Positions 31,290 to 40,542 are shown, counted from the first letter of the stretch. The stretch is DNA of 40,760 nt from Prochloron sp. SulCav_FS08_3_32_3330 (GCA_020721205.1 DYNF01000031.1:1-40760); one strand, 5' to 3'. Notes: generated from the sequence alone by a model not told the origin. Numbers and translations: made by a program.

Positions 31290-32486
31290 ATGTCTAATCT
31301 TCTTGAATCAGTCAGCTTAATTGAACCGATGTTACCCGCCGACGGTACAAAAATACTAGAGGATTTGGCAACTGATTTAATTGTGAAAAGTTACAGTTTA
31401 GAAGCGGTAGTAAATCCAGTTATAACTCGAAATTTAGCGGATTTAGTGCGTTCTATGAACTGTTATTATAGTAATCTAATCGAAGGACATCATACTCATC
31501 CGAGGGATATAGATCGGGCATTAGCGGATGATTTTGCTATTGAACCGAAACAAAAAGCCTTGCAATTAGAGGCTAAAGCTCATATTGAGGTACAAAGGTT
31601 AATTGATTATCAAATTAAGCCTATTAATGTAGTAAGTGCTGATTATCTTTGTTGGCTTCATCGGGAATTTTGTCAACGACTCCCTGCTGAATTTTTGAGG
31701 TTAGAAAATTCACAAACGGGAGTAGAAATTCAACTTCAACCCGGAAAATTACGCACAGGGGGAGTAAAAGTAGGCTCCCATCTTCCCATTAGTGCTGAGG
31801 CTATTCCTCGCTTTTTACAACGCTTTGAACAGGCATACAATCCAAAACAATTCTCTAAAGTTCGTCAAGTGATGGCGATCGCCGCTTCTCATCATCGTTT
31901 ATTGTGGATTCATCCTTTTTATGACGGTAATGGTAGGGTAGCACGATTATTTTCCCATAGTTTTCTCAAGGAAATAGGATTAGGAAATGGTTTGTGGTCG
32001 GTATCAAGGGGATTAGCTCGTTCTGTGGCAGATTATCGCCGTTTTTTGATAGGGGCGGATCAGCAACGCTGGAATGATTGGGATGGACGAGGTAATTTAT
32101 CAGCGAAGGGATTAAATAATTTTTGTCAGTTTTTTCTGGAAGTTTGTCGAGATCAAGTAGATTATATGAGATCACTTTTACAACCAGAACAACTTTTAAC
32201 TCGCATTGAATTATATATTGAAGAACAAATAAAACTGAAATTATTACCTAAAAAATCTTTTAATTTACTAAGAGAAGCCCTATTATCAGGTGAATATGAG
32301 CGGGGAAAAGCCTCTCAAATTACAGGCTATCAGGAACGTCAGGCAAGAACAGTTTTAAATCAGTTAGTCAAAGCTGGGTTATTAGTATCAGATACCCCAA
32401 GAAGTGCGGTACGTTTGGGTTTTCCTCCTCAAGTGGTAGAGCGCTATTTTCCTAGTCTGTATCCTTCCTTTAATCTACACAGTTAA
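31290..32486 (+). CDS. Fic-domain AMP transferase with built-in inhibitory helix
   Basis: A 398-residue Fic protein. The catalytic motif HPFYDGNGRVAR is at 208-219 with His208 as general base. The N-terminal inhibitory motif is Ser61-x-x-x-Glu65-Gly66 (YYSNLIEGHH), which in class II Fic proteins blocks productive ATP binding through the glutamate. The C-terminal part (about 300-390) looks like a winged helix (LLREALLSGEYERGKASQIT, YQERQARTVLNQLVKAGLL), so it may control transcription or bind a partner. Fic enzymes usually attach AMP to Tyr, Ser or Thr of target proteins. No separate antitoxin is seen, in keeping with self-inhibition. TATACT near 31251 may be its -10. Confidence 0.93.
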   Translation: MSNLLESVSLIEPMLPADGTKILEDLATDLIVKSYSLEAVVNPVITRNLADLVRSMNCYYSNLIEGHHTHPRDIDRALADDFAIEPKQKALQLEAKAHIEVQRLIDYQIKPINVVSADYLCWLHREFCQRLPAEFLRLENSQTGVEIQLQPGKLRTGGVKVGSHLPISAEAIPRFLQRFEQAYNPKQFSKVRQVMAIAASHHRLLWIHPFYDGNGRVARLFSHSFLKEIGLGNGLWSVSRGLARSVADYRRFLIGADQQRWNDWDGRGNLSAKGLNNFCQFFLEVCRDQVDYMRSLLQPEQLLTRIELYIEEQIKLKLLPKKSFNLLREALLSGEYERGKASQITGYQERQARTVLNQLVKAGLLVSDTPRSAVRLGFPPQVVERYFPSLYPSFNLHS

Positions 32487-32505
32487 CTTTAATTTTAGAT
32501 CTAAT

Positions 32506-33288
32506 TTAACTGGAAGCACTGGTATAAAATCTTAAGGCAAATTTCCAAAAATAAGTAGAAAAAATTAACAAACTAAAAGCTAAAATTCCTGAGATAAAAA
32601 TGGAAGAAAATGAACTTCTACCAAGTAAAGTTTCGGCGGGAATTGTTGTTAAGAATGCCACAGGAATAATAAAGGTAAAAAATAAGCGATAAATACTAGG
32701 ATAAGCAATCATTGGATATCTTCCCGCTTCTAAAAATCCCCTTAAAACTTCCGTTACATTATATATTTTTACAAACCAAATACTGGTAGCACCCATCATA
32801 AACCAAATACTATATAAAATTATAATACCAAAACTAATAGGAATTAAACTTATTAAATAAGACATAATTGTAATTTTCAGTTTAATTCCTGCATACAATA
32901 TTAATAAAATTCCAAATAAAATATCCGTTACTCCCCATAAAGAAATCGTACGAAAAGATAACCAAAATTGACTACTAATCGGTTTTAATAACACAAAATC
33001 TAATGTTCCTAGTTGCACTTGTCTAACGATGCGACTTAAGTTAGGGATTAAAAATGTCGCTGATACCCCTTGTAATAAAGTAAATATTCCTAAAACTATT
33101 AATGCTTGTTCCCAACTCCAACCATTAAATTGATAATTATTATTATAAAATAAAAATAAACCAAAAATACTACCGATTAAATTTAAAATGCTAGTAATAG
33201 AGGCAATCACAAAATTTAACCGATATTCTAACTCCGCTAAAATTGCAGTGTGCCAAAATAAAATTAAAACCTTTAAATACTTGTTCAA
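32506..33288 (-). CDS. ABC-2 family transporter permease
   Basis: A 260-residue protein with six hydrophobic segments (about 28-50, 58-82, 115-135, 143-168, 200-222, 232-252). The pattern LNLIGSIFGLFLFY, VRQVQLGTLDFVLLKPISSQ and ILGRSS-like loops matches the ABC-2/DUF990 group, which works as a pair of permeases with an ATPase. The usual neighbouring ATPase and second permease are not here, so partners must be elsewhere. Substrate unknown. It is convergent with the Fic gene, 19 bp apart. Confidence 0.8.
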   Translation of the reverse strand: MNKYLKVLILFWHTAILAELEYRLNFVIASITSILNLIGSIFGLFLFYNNNYQFNGWSWEQALIVLGIFTLLQGVSATFLIPNLSRIVRQVQLGTLDFVLLKPISSQFWLSFRTISLWGVTDILFGILLILYAGIKLKITIMSYLISLIPISFGIIILYSIWFMMGATSIWFVKIYNVTEVLRGFLEAGRYPMIAYPSIYRLFFTFIIPVAFLTTIPAETLLGRSSFSSIFISGILAFSLLIFSTYFWKFALRFYTSASS

Positions 33289-33356
33289 CTTATTATTAAA
33301 TCTAATCTTTATAATGAATATAAATTAATCAAAAATACAAGAAATTATCTTTTTTT

Positions 33357-33383
33357 GTAAAACAAGCTAGAAGCTTGTTTTAC
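33357..33383. repeat. Hairpin at the end of the histidine kinase gene
   Basis: GTAAAACAAGCT (33357-33368), loop AGA, AGCTTGTTTTAC (33372-33383), a perfect 12-bp stem that overlaps the stop codon of the kinase gene. There is no T-run on the minus strand, so it is not a standard terminator for that gene, but it may stabilise the mRNA end. Confidence 0.6.
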
Positions 33384-34852
33384 GATTGATCATAAATTAA
33401 AGGAATCTCAACGAAAAAAGTAGTCCCTTGATTAAGTTCACTTTCAAATTTGATTATTCCTTTCATTAAAGTAACATATTTATGCACAATTGCCAAACCT
33501 AAACCAGTTCCCTGTATTTTTCCCACATTTTTGGCACGAAAAAAAGATTCAAATAAATGAGTTTGTTCTTTAGAAGGAATACCAATACCTTGATCTTTAA
33601 TTTTAAATATAATTTGTTGATTTTTCTCCTCTACAAAAATATTAAATTCCACCGAACTTTTGGCAGGAGAATATTTAATTGCATTGGATAAAAGATTAAT
33701 TAAAATATGTCTTAAAGCTTGATAATCTAAATAAATATTTTGTTGTTTAAGATCAGAAAAAGAAAATTTAATTAAATGATTTTCTTGATCGGAAAGTTGA
33801 ATGTCAGCAATAATTTGACGACAAACTTCTTCTAAATTAATTGATCTTGGATCTAATTTAAGTTTACCTGTTTCTGAACGTCCAATTACTAATAAATCTT
33901 CTAGTAATTGTAACATCTGATGACAGGTACTACGAATTAAACCAAAATATTCTAAATAATCTTTTTTTTCTAAAGTATCATGATAATATTCGAGAAAATC
34001 AATAGAAGATAAAATCCCACTTAAAGGACTTCTAAAATCATGGGAAACCATCGAAATAAAACTGGTTTTTAATTCATTAATTTCCTTTTCTTTTGCTAAA
34101 GATTCTTTCAGTTTTTGTTCCGCTTGTTTTTGTTCTGTTATATCCCGAATAATATAAACAGTATTAAGGACATTATTATTCTGAAAAATTGTTTTAGAAA
34201 GAGAAATAGGAAAGACAAAACCGTCTTTTTTTCTAGCAAAAGTTTCCATATTTAATTCTTCATAATTAAGGAACAAATTTTGTTTATTTATCGAGGAATT
34301 ATCATACAAAAAATTTCCTATTTCCCCAATTATTTCTGCTTCTGTATAACCATAAGCTTGACAAAAAGATTGATTAACAAAAATAATTTTATGCTCTTGA
34401 TCTGTAATATAAACTAAGTCTTTAACATTCTTAAAAGCATGGGATAATAATTTAGATTGAGTTTCATTTTTTTTATGATTAATCGCATTTTCTACTGTCA
34501 AAGGAAGAATAGTTAAATAATTCCGATCCGGGTCTTTAATAATGTAATCATAAGCCCCTAATTTCATCGCTTTTACTGCTACTTGTTCATCGCCACTTCC
34601 TGTGGTAATAATAACAGGAATATTCGTTTTAATAATATCTGCTAAAAAATCTAAAGCAAAACCATCTCCTAAATGATAATCTGATAAAACTACATCAAAA
34701 TTAAACTGATTTGAGCGGAGAAGTTTTCGAGTTTCAGCTACAGAATTAACAATCGTATATTGATAAGATAAATTTTGTTGTTTAACTAATCTTTTAAATG
34801 CCATCTGATCAATGGTATCGTCTTCTATTAACAGAATGTTAAGATTTTCCAT
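33380..34852 (-). CDS. Response regulator-PAS-histidine kinase hybrid
   Basis: A 490-residue soluble protein. It has a receiver domain (1-125) with acids Glu10-Asp11-Asp12, phospho-acceptor Asp58 in LSDYHLG and Lys106 in YIIKD. A PAS domain (about 135-240) contains VYITDQEHKIIFVNQSFCQA and a RDITEQKQAE end. HisKA has His271 in VSHDFRSP, and the ATPase domain has NLLSNAIKYSP, KDQGIGIP and GTGLGLAIV. The receiver-first layout means it is driven by an upstream kinase and then signals onward. No partner regulator lies beside it. No transmembrane segment; the signal is likely cytoplasmic. Confidence 0.92.
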   Translation of the reverse strand: MENLNILLIEDDTIDQMAFKRLVKQQNLSYQYTIVNSVAETRKLLRSNQFNFDVVLSDYHLGDGFALDFLADIIKTNIPVIITTGSGDEQVAVKAMKLGAYDYIIKDPDRNYLTILPLTVENAINHKKNETQSKLLSHAFKNVKDLVYITDQEHKIIFVNQSFCQAYGYTEAEIIGEIGNFLYDNSSINKQNLFLNYEELNMETFARKKDGFVFPISLSKTIFQNNNVLNTVYIIRDITEQKQAEQKLKESLAKEKEINELKTSFISMVSHDFRSPLSGILSSIDFLEYYHDTLEKKDYLEYFGLIRSTCHQMLQLLEDLLVIGRSETGKLKLDPRSINLEEVCRQIIADIQLSDQENHLIKFSFSDLKQQNIYLDYQALRHILINLLSNAIKYSPAKSSVEFNIFVEEKNQQIIFKIKDQGIGIPSKEQTHLFESFFRAKNVGKIQGTGLGLAIVHKYVTLMKGIIKFESELNQGTTFFVEIPLIYDQS

Positions 34853-35090
34853 AATTAGGGATAAAATAGAATATTAATTGAATGAATAAATGGTAATTTT
34901 GCGATCTTTTGCGTCAATTATACTATAATATTGAAACCAACAACTAAAATTAAGAGATCAAATAACAAAAATATTCATTATTTCTTAATCTTTTCTTAAA
35001 TCCAAAGAATATGTTAAGATTGCAATTATATTAAAAATTATTTAGATCAATACAGCTTAATTGTTTTAGCTATCCGTAGGAGTAATACTT
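34853..35090. other. Intergenic region between divergent kinase and peptidase genes
   Basis: A 238-bp AT-rich gap that must hold promoters for both directions. TATACTATAAT at about 34919-34929 is the best -10-like stretch, but I cannot pair it convincingly with a -35. No gene or clear repeat is seen. Confidence 0.4.
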
Positions 35091-35924
35091 TTGAATAACG
35101 AAACACACATTGAAGCGGATCTTCAGATCCAGTCTTTAGGAGAAACGATGGAGGATATTCCCCAAGCTGTACGCAATAGGGGAATATCCTCCGTTGAACC
35201 TCGAAAAAATAATCCAATAAAATCAAATTTTGTTCTTTTTAGCTCTATTTTAATCTTTTTTATCTCTATTGTTATGGGATTATTTGTCTATCGTCCCTCT
35301 GTATCATCTCAAGATAATTCTAATCCTGACTCAATTGTAGATAATTCTACTAATAATAATTCTACTAATAATCAAGAAGAATCTAATCATTTATTAGGAC
35401 ATTTGAGTTATGAAGAAGCCCCATTATCTGAATTGAAAGGGATTACGGCGGATAATCGTTTGAAATTAAGGGAAGGAGCGGCGGATAAATTTTTGGCAAT
35501 GCAAAAAGCCGCAAGACGAGATGGAGTAATTTTAGCCCCTCTTTCGGCTTATCGCACAATAGAGGAGCAGAATAAACTCTTTTTTGAGGTTAAGGCACAA
35601 AGGGGACAAGTTGCAACAAAAAGGGCAGAAGTAAGCGCTCCTCCCGGTTATAGTGAGCATCATACAGGCTATGCTATTGATATTGGAGATGCTAATGTTC
35701 CAGCGACAAATTTAAACCAAGATTTTGAAAATACGAGAGCCTACCAATGGTTAGAAAAAAATGCCTCTACTTATAGTTTTGAGTTATCTTTTCCAAAAGA
35801 TAATCCTCAAGGAGTAAGTTATGAGCCTTGGCACTGGAGATTTGTCGGCGATCGCAACAGTTTAGAAACTTTTTATAAAGCGAAAAATCAACAAAAATCT
35901 AATCCTAATTCTGAGAATAATTAA
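35091..35924 (+). CDS. VanY/LdcB-type D-alanyl-D-alanine carboxypeptidase
   Basis: A 277-residue membrane-anchored peptidase. Cytoplasmic residues 1-45 precede one transmembrane helix (about 46-68, FVLFSSILIFFISIVMGLFV) and an Asn/Ser-rich linker. The VanY domain has SAYRTIEEQ, SEHHTGYAIDIGD (zinc ligands His and Asp in SxHxxGxAxD) and EPWHWRFVGD (third ligand His). It trims D-Ala from peptidoglycan stem peptides in the periplasm. I take the TTG at 35091 as start because AGGAG at 35078-35082 is well placed; an in-frame ATG at 35148 lacks this. The 5' coding part contains a strong inverted repeat. Confidence 0.87.
   Translation: MNNETHIEADLQIQSLGETMEDIPQAVRNRGISSVEPRKNNPIKSNFVLFSSILIFFISIVMGLFVYRPSVSSQDNSNPDSIVDNSTNNNSTNNQEESNHLLGHLSYEEAPLSELKGITADNRLKLREGAADKFLAMQKAARRDGVILAPLSAYRTIEEQNKLFFEVKAQRGQVATKRAEVSAPPGYSEHHTGYAIDIGDANVPATNLNQDFENTRAYQWLEKNASTYSFELSFPKDNPQGVSYEPWHWRFVGDRNSLETFYKAKNQQKSNPNSENN
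35150..35192. repeat. 14-bp inverted repeat near the start of the peptidase gene
   Basis: GGAGGATATTCCCC (35150-35163) and its exact complement GGGGAATATCCTCC (35179-35192), 15-base loop. It lies 60-100 bases after the TTG start and just after the alternative ATG at 35148. A hairpin here could hinder translation or mask the GGAGG. Confidence 0.7.
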
Positions 35925-35935
35925 ACATTTTTGTG

Positions 35936-36739
35936 ATGAATAATCAAACAGAAAATCGTCAATGGTGGGTCGAAAAATGGTTAGAATTATTAGATTCTTA
36001 CCGTTTTAAAAAACGACTAGAAAGAGCGAGAATTTATGCAAGAGAAGGACATATTTTGTCTATCGAATTTGTAGATTCGGAAGTATTAGCAAAAGTCCAA
36101 GGAAGTGAGCCTCAGCCCTACCAAGTCAAATTATCTTTAACACTTTTTAGTGATGAAGATTGGCAATTTGTGATTGAAAGTTTAGCAAAAAAAGCAATTT
36201 TTTCAGCACAACTTTTAGCCGGAGAAATGCCCGATCAAATTGAAAAAGTTTTTACCGAAAACGGTTTAAATATTTTCCCTTTTTCTTTATCAGATATTCA
36301 TTCTCGTTGTAGTTGTCCTGATAAAGCCAATCCTTGTAAACATATTGGAGCAATTTATTATCAATTAGCAGATCGTTTTAGTGAAGATCCTTTCATTTTA
36401 TTTCAATTAAGAGGAAGGACAAAAGAACAAATTTTATTAGCATTACGTCAACATCGTACTCAAGGAGAAATTTTAGCAGAAACTCAAGAAATTCTCCATC
36501 AAACTATGGAGAAAAAACCCAAAGAAATTAACTTTAATTTAACAAAATTTTGGGAATATAAAGAAGTTTTAGACCCTTCTTTAGTGGTAATTACTCCTTC
36601 CCCTGAGCCTCAAAAAATTGTTAATATATTAGGGACAATTCCTTTACCCTATAAAGATGGGGAAGCAGTGAAACAATATCTAAATCAAGCTTATCATACT
36701 GCTTCTAATTATGGGATAGAATCAGCTTTAAAAATTTAA
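35936..36739 (+). CDS. SWIM zinc-finger protein
   Basis: A 267-residue protein. The SWIM motif is SRCSCPDKANPCKHIGAIYY (Cys-x-Cys-x6-Cys-x-His), a zinc site for binding DNA or protein partners. Upstream is the strand-rich lead-in usual for cyanobacterial SWIM proteins (SIEFVDSEVLAKVQGSEPQP, YQVKL). Many such proteins are encoded beside SNF2-type helicases; here an XPB-like helicase gene lies 530 bp further on. GTG at 35933 directly before the ATG is an alternative start. It begins 11 bp after the peptidase gene and may share its transcript. Confidence 0.88.
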   Translation: MNNQTENRQWWVEKWLELLDSYRFKKRLERARIYAREGHILSIEFVDSEVLAKVQGSEPQPYQVKLSLTLFSDEDWQFVIESLAKKAIFSAQLLAGEMPDQIEKVFTENGLNIFPFSLSDIHSRCSCPDKANPCKHIGAIYYQLADRFSEDPFILFQLRGRTKEQILLALRQHRTQGEILAETQEILHQTMEKKPKEINFNLTKFWEYKEVLDPSLVVITPSPEPQKIVNILGTIPLPYKDGEAVKQYLNQAYHTASNYGIESALKI

Positions 36740-36779
36740 AATATAAACTATTTCTTAGCCTAATTATTTCACCTAACAA

Positions 36780-37247
36780 TCAATCTAAATTATTCAATTT
36801 CCGCAATAGATCTATTAATTTTGTCGCATCAACAAAGCGAAATCCTTGATCACAGTTTGTGTTAATTAAATAATTTCTAATCACAGGAGGATAATGTTCT
36901 TTAATATCATCAATGGCAATCCATTTAATATTATTAAGATTATGATCCTCAAGATACTGTAAAATCTCTTGATAATGATAAAATTTAACATCAGCATAAG
37001 ACTCAAGAAAAGGAGTTACACCCACAATATTTTGAGCAATATCTTTTGAAAATTTTGATTTAATAAAATCCAAATCAAAAATTTCTCGCCAAGCAGAAGA
37101 AATGACAATTTTATAATAATTTTGATAAGGACGTAGTGTCATTTCAAAAATTGTTAAACATTTTTGATCTAAAACTGTATAATTTTCCTCGGAAATTGTA
37201 CCTTCTTTTATTAAAACTCCATCAATATCTAAAAAAATATAAACCAT
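36780..37247 (-). CDS. HAD-like protein of the RNA-repair-associated type
   Basis: About 155 residues from MVYIFLDIDGVL. The HAD nucleophile motif is FLDIDGVL near the N-terminus, motif II is KIVISSAWRE, and WIAIDDIKEHYPPVIRN carries the late acids. The SSAWR and IDD..HYP pattern resembles the HAD domain found with Swiss-army-knife RNA-repair proteins and in stand-alone cyanobacterial copies. A start at 37265 would add six residues but overlap the divergent helicase gene. Likely a phosphatase on a nucleotide or RNA end; substrate unknown. Confidence 0.78.
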   Translation of the reverse strand: MVYIFLDIDGVLIKEGTISEENYTVLDQKCLTIFEMTLRPYQNYYKIVISSAWREIFDLDFIKSKFSKDIAQNIVGVTPFLESYADVKFYHYQEILQYLEDHNLNNIKWIAIDDIKEHYPPVIRNYLINTNCDQGFRFVDATKLIDLLRKLNNLD

Positions 37248-37267
37248 AATTTTTGATGTTTTCAAGT

Positions 37268-38767
37268 ATGAGTAGAATGCCTAAATTAAAATATGATCGA
37301 GGTACATTAATCTTACACCCTCCACCAAAAGGTAACGCATGGATTCAATATGCTACTTGGGACGATCGCATTGAAAAATTTAGGATTCCTGCTATTCATT
37401 ATCGCTTAGTAGTGGAGGCTTTACAATCTTCTAATGCTCCTTTTGAAGATGAGGTTAAAGAGTTTTTTGAGCTTAAACTTAATGCGAGTTTTGAGATGAC
37501 TCCTTATCCTCATCAAGAGGAAGCTTTATTAGCATGGAAACAGGCACAACGTCAGGGGGTGGTAGTTTTACCCACTGCCGCCGGAAAAACCTATTTAGCA
37601 CAGTTGGCGATGGAATGCACTCCGCGCACCACGTTAATCTTAGTGCCGACTTTGGATTTAATGCACCAATGGTATGCCCAAATGAAGGCGGCTTTCCCCG
37701 ATGTGGAAGTGGGGCTATTAGGAGGGGGATCTCGGGATCGATCGCCTATTTTAGTCTCTACTTATGATAGTGCGGCGATTCACGCTGAGGCTTTGGGCAA
37801 TCGTTACGCTTTCATCGTTTTTGATGAATGTCACCATTTACCTACCGATTTTTATCGAGTGATTGCCGAATATGCGATCGCCCCTTACCGCTTAGGTTTG
37901 ACCGCTACGCCTGAGCGCACAGATGGCAAACATCGAGATTTAGAAACTTTAATCGGTCAGATCGTCTATCGTCAAACCCCTGAATCCCTTTCAGGTGGGG
38001 CATTAGCCGAACATAAAATTGTTACGATTAAAGTTAAACTTTCCCCAAAAGAGCAAAGTAGATATAGTGAGGCTATTAAAATTCGTAATAACTTTCTCCG
38101 TCAAGCTCAGATTAATCTGAGTAGTTTACAGGGATGGCAAAATTTTGTTCAAGCCAGTGCGAGGTCTTCTGAAGGACGTAGGGCAATGTTGTCCCATCGA
38201 GAAGCTAAGGAAATTTCTGCTTGTAATGATGGCAAATTAAGGATTTTAAATGAAATAATTACGGAGCATTACCCGGAAGGTATTTTAATATTTACCAATG
38301 ATAACGCTACGGTTTACCGAATTTCTCAAGAATTTTTAATCCCTGCTATTACCCATCAAACTCCGGTTAAAGAGCGTCATGACATATTAACCAGTTTTAA
38401 AGAAGGAAAATATCGTCTTTTAGTAGCCTCTCATGTGTTAAATGAAGGAGTAGATGTACCCGATGCGAGAATTGCGGTTATTTTATCGGGAACAGGCTCA
38501 ACAAGGGAATATATCCAGCGTTTAGGGCGAGTTTTACGCAAGGGAACATTAAAAAATAAACAGGCAATTTTATATGAGGTTATAGCTGAAAATACCAGTG
38601 AAGAAGGAACATCTAAACGGAGAAAAGGTGAGGATACTTCTAATTATAATAGTAAACCTAAGCCAAAAGAGAAAGAAAAACAAGGTCAATTAGAAATATT
38701 ACCTTTTTATTATAATGATAATATTTCGATGCCAAAAGCGGCGGAATCTTCTGAAGATTGGGAATAG
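37268..38767 (+). CDS. XPB/Rad25-like superfamily 2 DNA helicase
   Basis: About 499 residues. The N-terminal domain (MPKLKYDRGTLILHPPPKGN, then WIQYATWDDRIEKFRIP) is followed by the motor: PYPHQEEALLAW, Walker A LPTAAGKT, VSTYDSAA, DECHH Walker B, LGLTATPERTDG, then LRILNEII, ILIFTND, VLNEGVDVPDA and QRLGRVLRKG. The overall type is archaeal/bacterial XPB. The tail is charged (KRRKGEDTSNYN, KPKPKEKEKQG). Starts at 37256, 37268 or 37277 are possible and none has a strong Shine-Dalgarno. Likely roles are DNA repair or remodelling. Confidence 0.88.
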   Translation: MSRMPKLKYDRGTLILHPPPKGNAWIQYATWDDRIEKFRIPAIHYRLVVEALQSSNAPFEDEVKEFFELKLNASFEMTPYPHQEEALLAWKQAQRQGVVVLPTAAGKTYLAQLAMECTPRTTLILVPTLDLMHQWYAQMKAAFPDVEVGLLGGGSRDRSPILVSTYDSAAIHAEALGNRYAFIVFDECHHLPTDFYRVIAEYAIAPYRLGLTATPERTDGKHRDLETLIGQIVYRQTPESLSGGALAEHKIVTIKVKLSPKEQSRYSEAIKIRNNFLRQAQINLSSLQGWQNFVQASARSSEGRRAMLSHREAKEISACNDGKLRILNEIITEHYPEGILIFTNDNATVYRISQEFLIPAITHQTPVKERHDILTSFKEGKYRLLVASHVLNEGVDVPDARIAVILSGTGSTREYIQRLGRVLRKGTLKNKQAILYEVIAENTSEEGTSKRRKGEDTSNYNSKPKPKEKEKQGQLEILPFYYNDNISMPKAAESSEDWE

Positions 38768-38786
38768 TTGAGACTTGTAAGTCAGT

Positions 38787-38805
38787 GCGTTTTCATTCTT
38801 TTTTT
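38787..38805 (+). repeat. End fragment of the 194-bp palindromic repeat
   Basis: GCGTTTTCATTCTTTTTTT, 17 bp or more identical to the unit start of the array at 28140. Just after the helicase stop; probably a remnant, possibly serving as part of a terminator. Confidence 0.6.
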
Positions 38806-38833
38806 CTAAATTCTTTTTTAATCAAAAAACCGA

Positions 38834-38918
38834 CGTTGCATAATTAAGGTATGATAAAATCTCGCAAAGGCGCAAAGGCGCAAAGAAATATTTTAAGTCA
38901 TACCTCTATTCAGCAACG
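38834..38918. repeat. Foldback element with GCGCAAAG repeats
   Basis: CGTTGC (38834-38839) and AGGTATGA (38847-38854) pair with TCATACCT (38898-38905) and GCAACG (38913-38918). The centre holds three GGCGCAAA units. It fills the convergent gap between the helicase and the metallo-hydrolase, so it may be another small mobile repeat or a two-way terminator. Confidence 0.6.
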
Positions 38919-38944
38919 CCTAAAAATCTAATCAATTTTAAACA

Positions 38945-40534
38945 TTATTCAAAAGCGGGACAATACCCCTCAAAAGGAACTTTTAAACCGGATAAAGGAG
39001 AATCTGGATTATAACATTGTTGGTTTTTTTGATAAAGACAATTTCCGCAACAATCGAGATCAAATACGTTAGATTGACCTTCATTTTTATAACGGAAAAG
39101 TTCTCTTTGAGATAGTCCTCTTAAAACTAATTCATTTCCTTGCCAACGGGCTTCTATTATTCCTGTATCTGCTAAATTGTGCCAACGAATATCTTTTTGA
39201 ATTTCCCTAGATACATTAATAATTACTTCATTTTCTTCTTCTTTTATTTCTCCTTCATAATAAGCTTGAGGTAAATTTTGAGGACGAATAAAACGCTCTC
39301 CTATCGGTAATTCTATCGTTGTGCCTATCGTTGGTATATGTAATTGATAACGATTTTGTAATTCTTCTAAGGAGGCTAAATCTGTTAAATATTCGGTTTT
39401 TCCATGAACAAAAATTAGATGTTGAGGACGTAAATTATGGATTAATTGAGTGGTATTTTGTCCATCACTATGTTCTGCTAAAAGATAGGTTTCTAAGGGG
39501 ACATTTTGCGGTTGAGTTAATGCTAAAAAATGATGATATTTCGCATTAAAAAATAAAGTTAAATTTTCAGGAATTAAGACTGTCCAATTTCCGGGATGAG
39601 ATTGAAAATAAGGAGTAAAATCTTCAATTTGATCTGTTAAAATAATACAAGGTTTTTCCTTTAAAGGAAAGTTTTTTTTCTCGGCAAAATGTCTCATCCT
39701 TGGACAAATTTGTTCATCCCAAAATAAGGATTGATGATTAGCAAAATTTTGCACAGAGGAAGGAAATTCTCTTAATAATTTTAAATATAAATCACAAGCA
39801 GAAATTAATTTTCCATCTACCCAAATATCTAAATCTCGTCCTGTAAATTGATGATGCGATCGCAATAATTTTAAAATTTCTTGCCCAATACCGAGGGTAG
39901 GCACAGGAAATAAAATATTTCCCTCTGAAGCTAAAATGTCGTCAATTTGTTGAATTAATTTTTTTTCCTGTTGACGACGATGGGGATGTCTCGCCGTGCC
40001 ATAGGTAGCCTCTAAAATTAACACATCCGGGGTAATACCTCTTAATTCCTCAAGGGATAAACCCTCTACTAATTGAAATTTTGAGAGGGAAAAATCCCCC
40101 GTATAAAATACTTTATAAGGGCGGGAAGATGTGAGGTAAGTGAGCAATATAGAGGATGCTCCGGGTAAATGTCCAGACGGAAATAACTCAATCGTTAAAT
40201 TTGGAGCAACTTCTACGGGCGATCGCCAAGGTAAAACATGACAAAGAGGTAAAAAATCTTGAAGTTTGAGAAATTCCTTAGTTACTTTACTGCTATAAAT
40301 GGGAATCTGGGGAAAATTCTCATGAAAAAGAGATAACCCTTGGGCATGATCTCGGTGGGCATGACTACAAAAGACTAAATCTACAGGAGAATTATCAGAT
40401 TTTTTAAGAGGATTAATATCTATTAAACCACAATCCAATAAAATTTTATAATTACCCATTTTTAATAATAGACAAATTCCCTCTGTATCATGTCCAACGC
40501 CGAAAGATAGACAACTTAACAGATTTTGACTCAT
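38945..40534 (-). CDS. Beta-CASP metallo-beta-lactamase-fold hydrolase
   Basis: A 529-residue protein of the RNase/CPSF-like group. The metal motif HAHRDH is at 58-63 and FPSGHLPGASSILLTY carries a further ligand. YTGDFS and LEATYGTARHPHRRQQEKKL (beta-CASP motif A) are followed by LFPVPTLGIGQEIL. Later motifs are LAEHSDGQNT and LIFVHGK. The C-terminus is a cysteine-rich tail (CCGNCLYQKNQQCYNPDS, then YCPAFE) that may bind zinc, unlike RNase J. Likely an RNA nuclease or related hydrolase in the cytoplasm; the substrate is unknown. The DNA contains a 12-bp GCAAAATTTTGC palindrome at 39741. Confidence 0.85.
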   Translation of the reverse strand: MSQNLLSCLSFGVGHDTEGICLLLKMGNYKILLDCGLIDINPLKKSDNSPVDLVFCSHAHRDHAQGLSLFHENFPQIPIYSSKVTKEFLKLQDFLPLCHVLPWRSPVEVAPNLTIELFPSGHLPGASSILLTYLTSSRPYKVFYTGDFSLSKFQLVEGLSLEELRGITPDVLILEATYGTARHPHRRQQEKKLIQQIDDILASEGNILFPVPTLGIGQEILKLLRSHHQFTGRDLDIWVDGKLISACDLYLKLLREFPSSVQNFANHQSLFWDEQICPRMRHFAEKKNFPLKEKPCIILTDQIEDFTPYFQSHPGNWTVLIPENLTLFFNAKYHHFLALTQPQNVPLETYLLAEHSDGQNTTQLIHNLRPQHLIFVHGKTEYLTDLASLEELQNRYQLHIPTIGTTIELPIGERFIRPQNLPQAYYEGEIKEEENEVIINVSREIQKDIRWHNLADTGIIEARWQGNELVLRGLSQRELFRYKNEGQSNVFDLDCCGNCLYQKNQQCYNPDSPLSGLKVPFEGYCPAFE

Positions 40535-40542
40535 GGTTTAAT

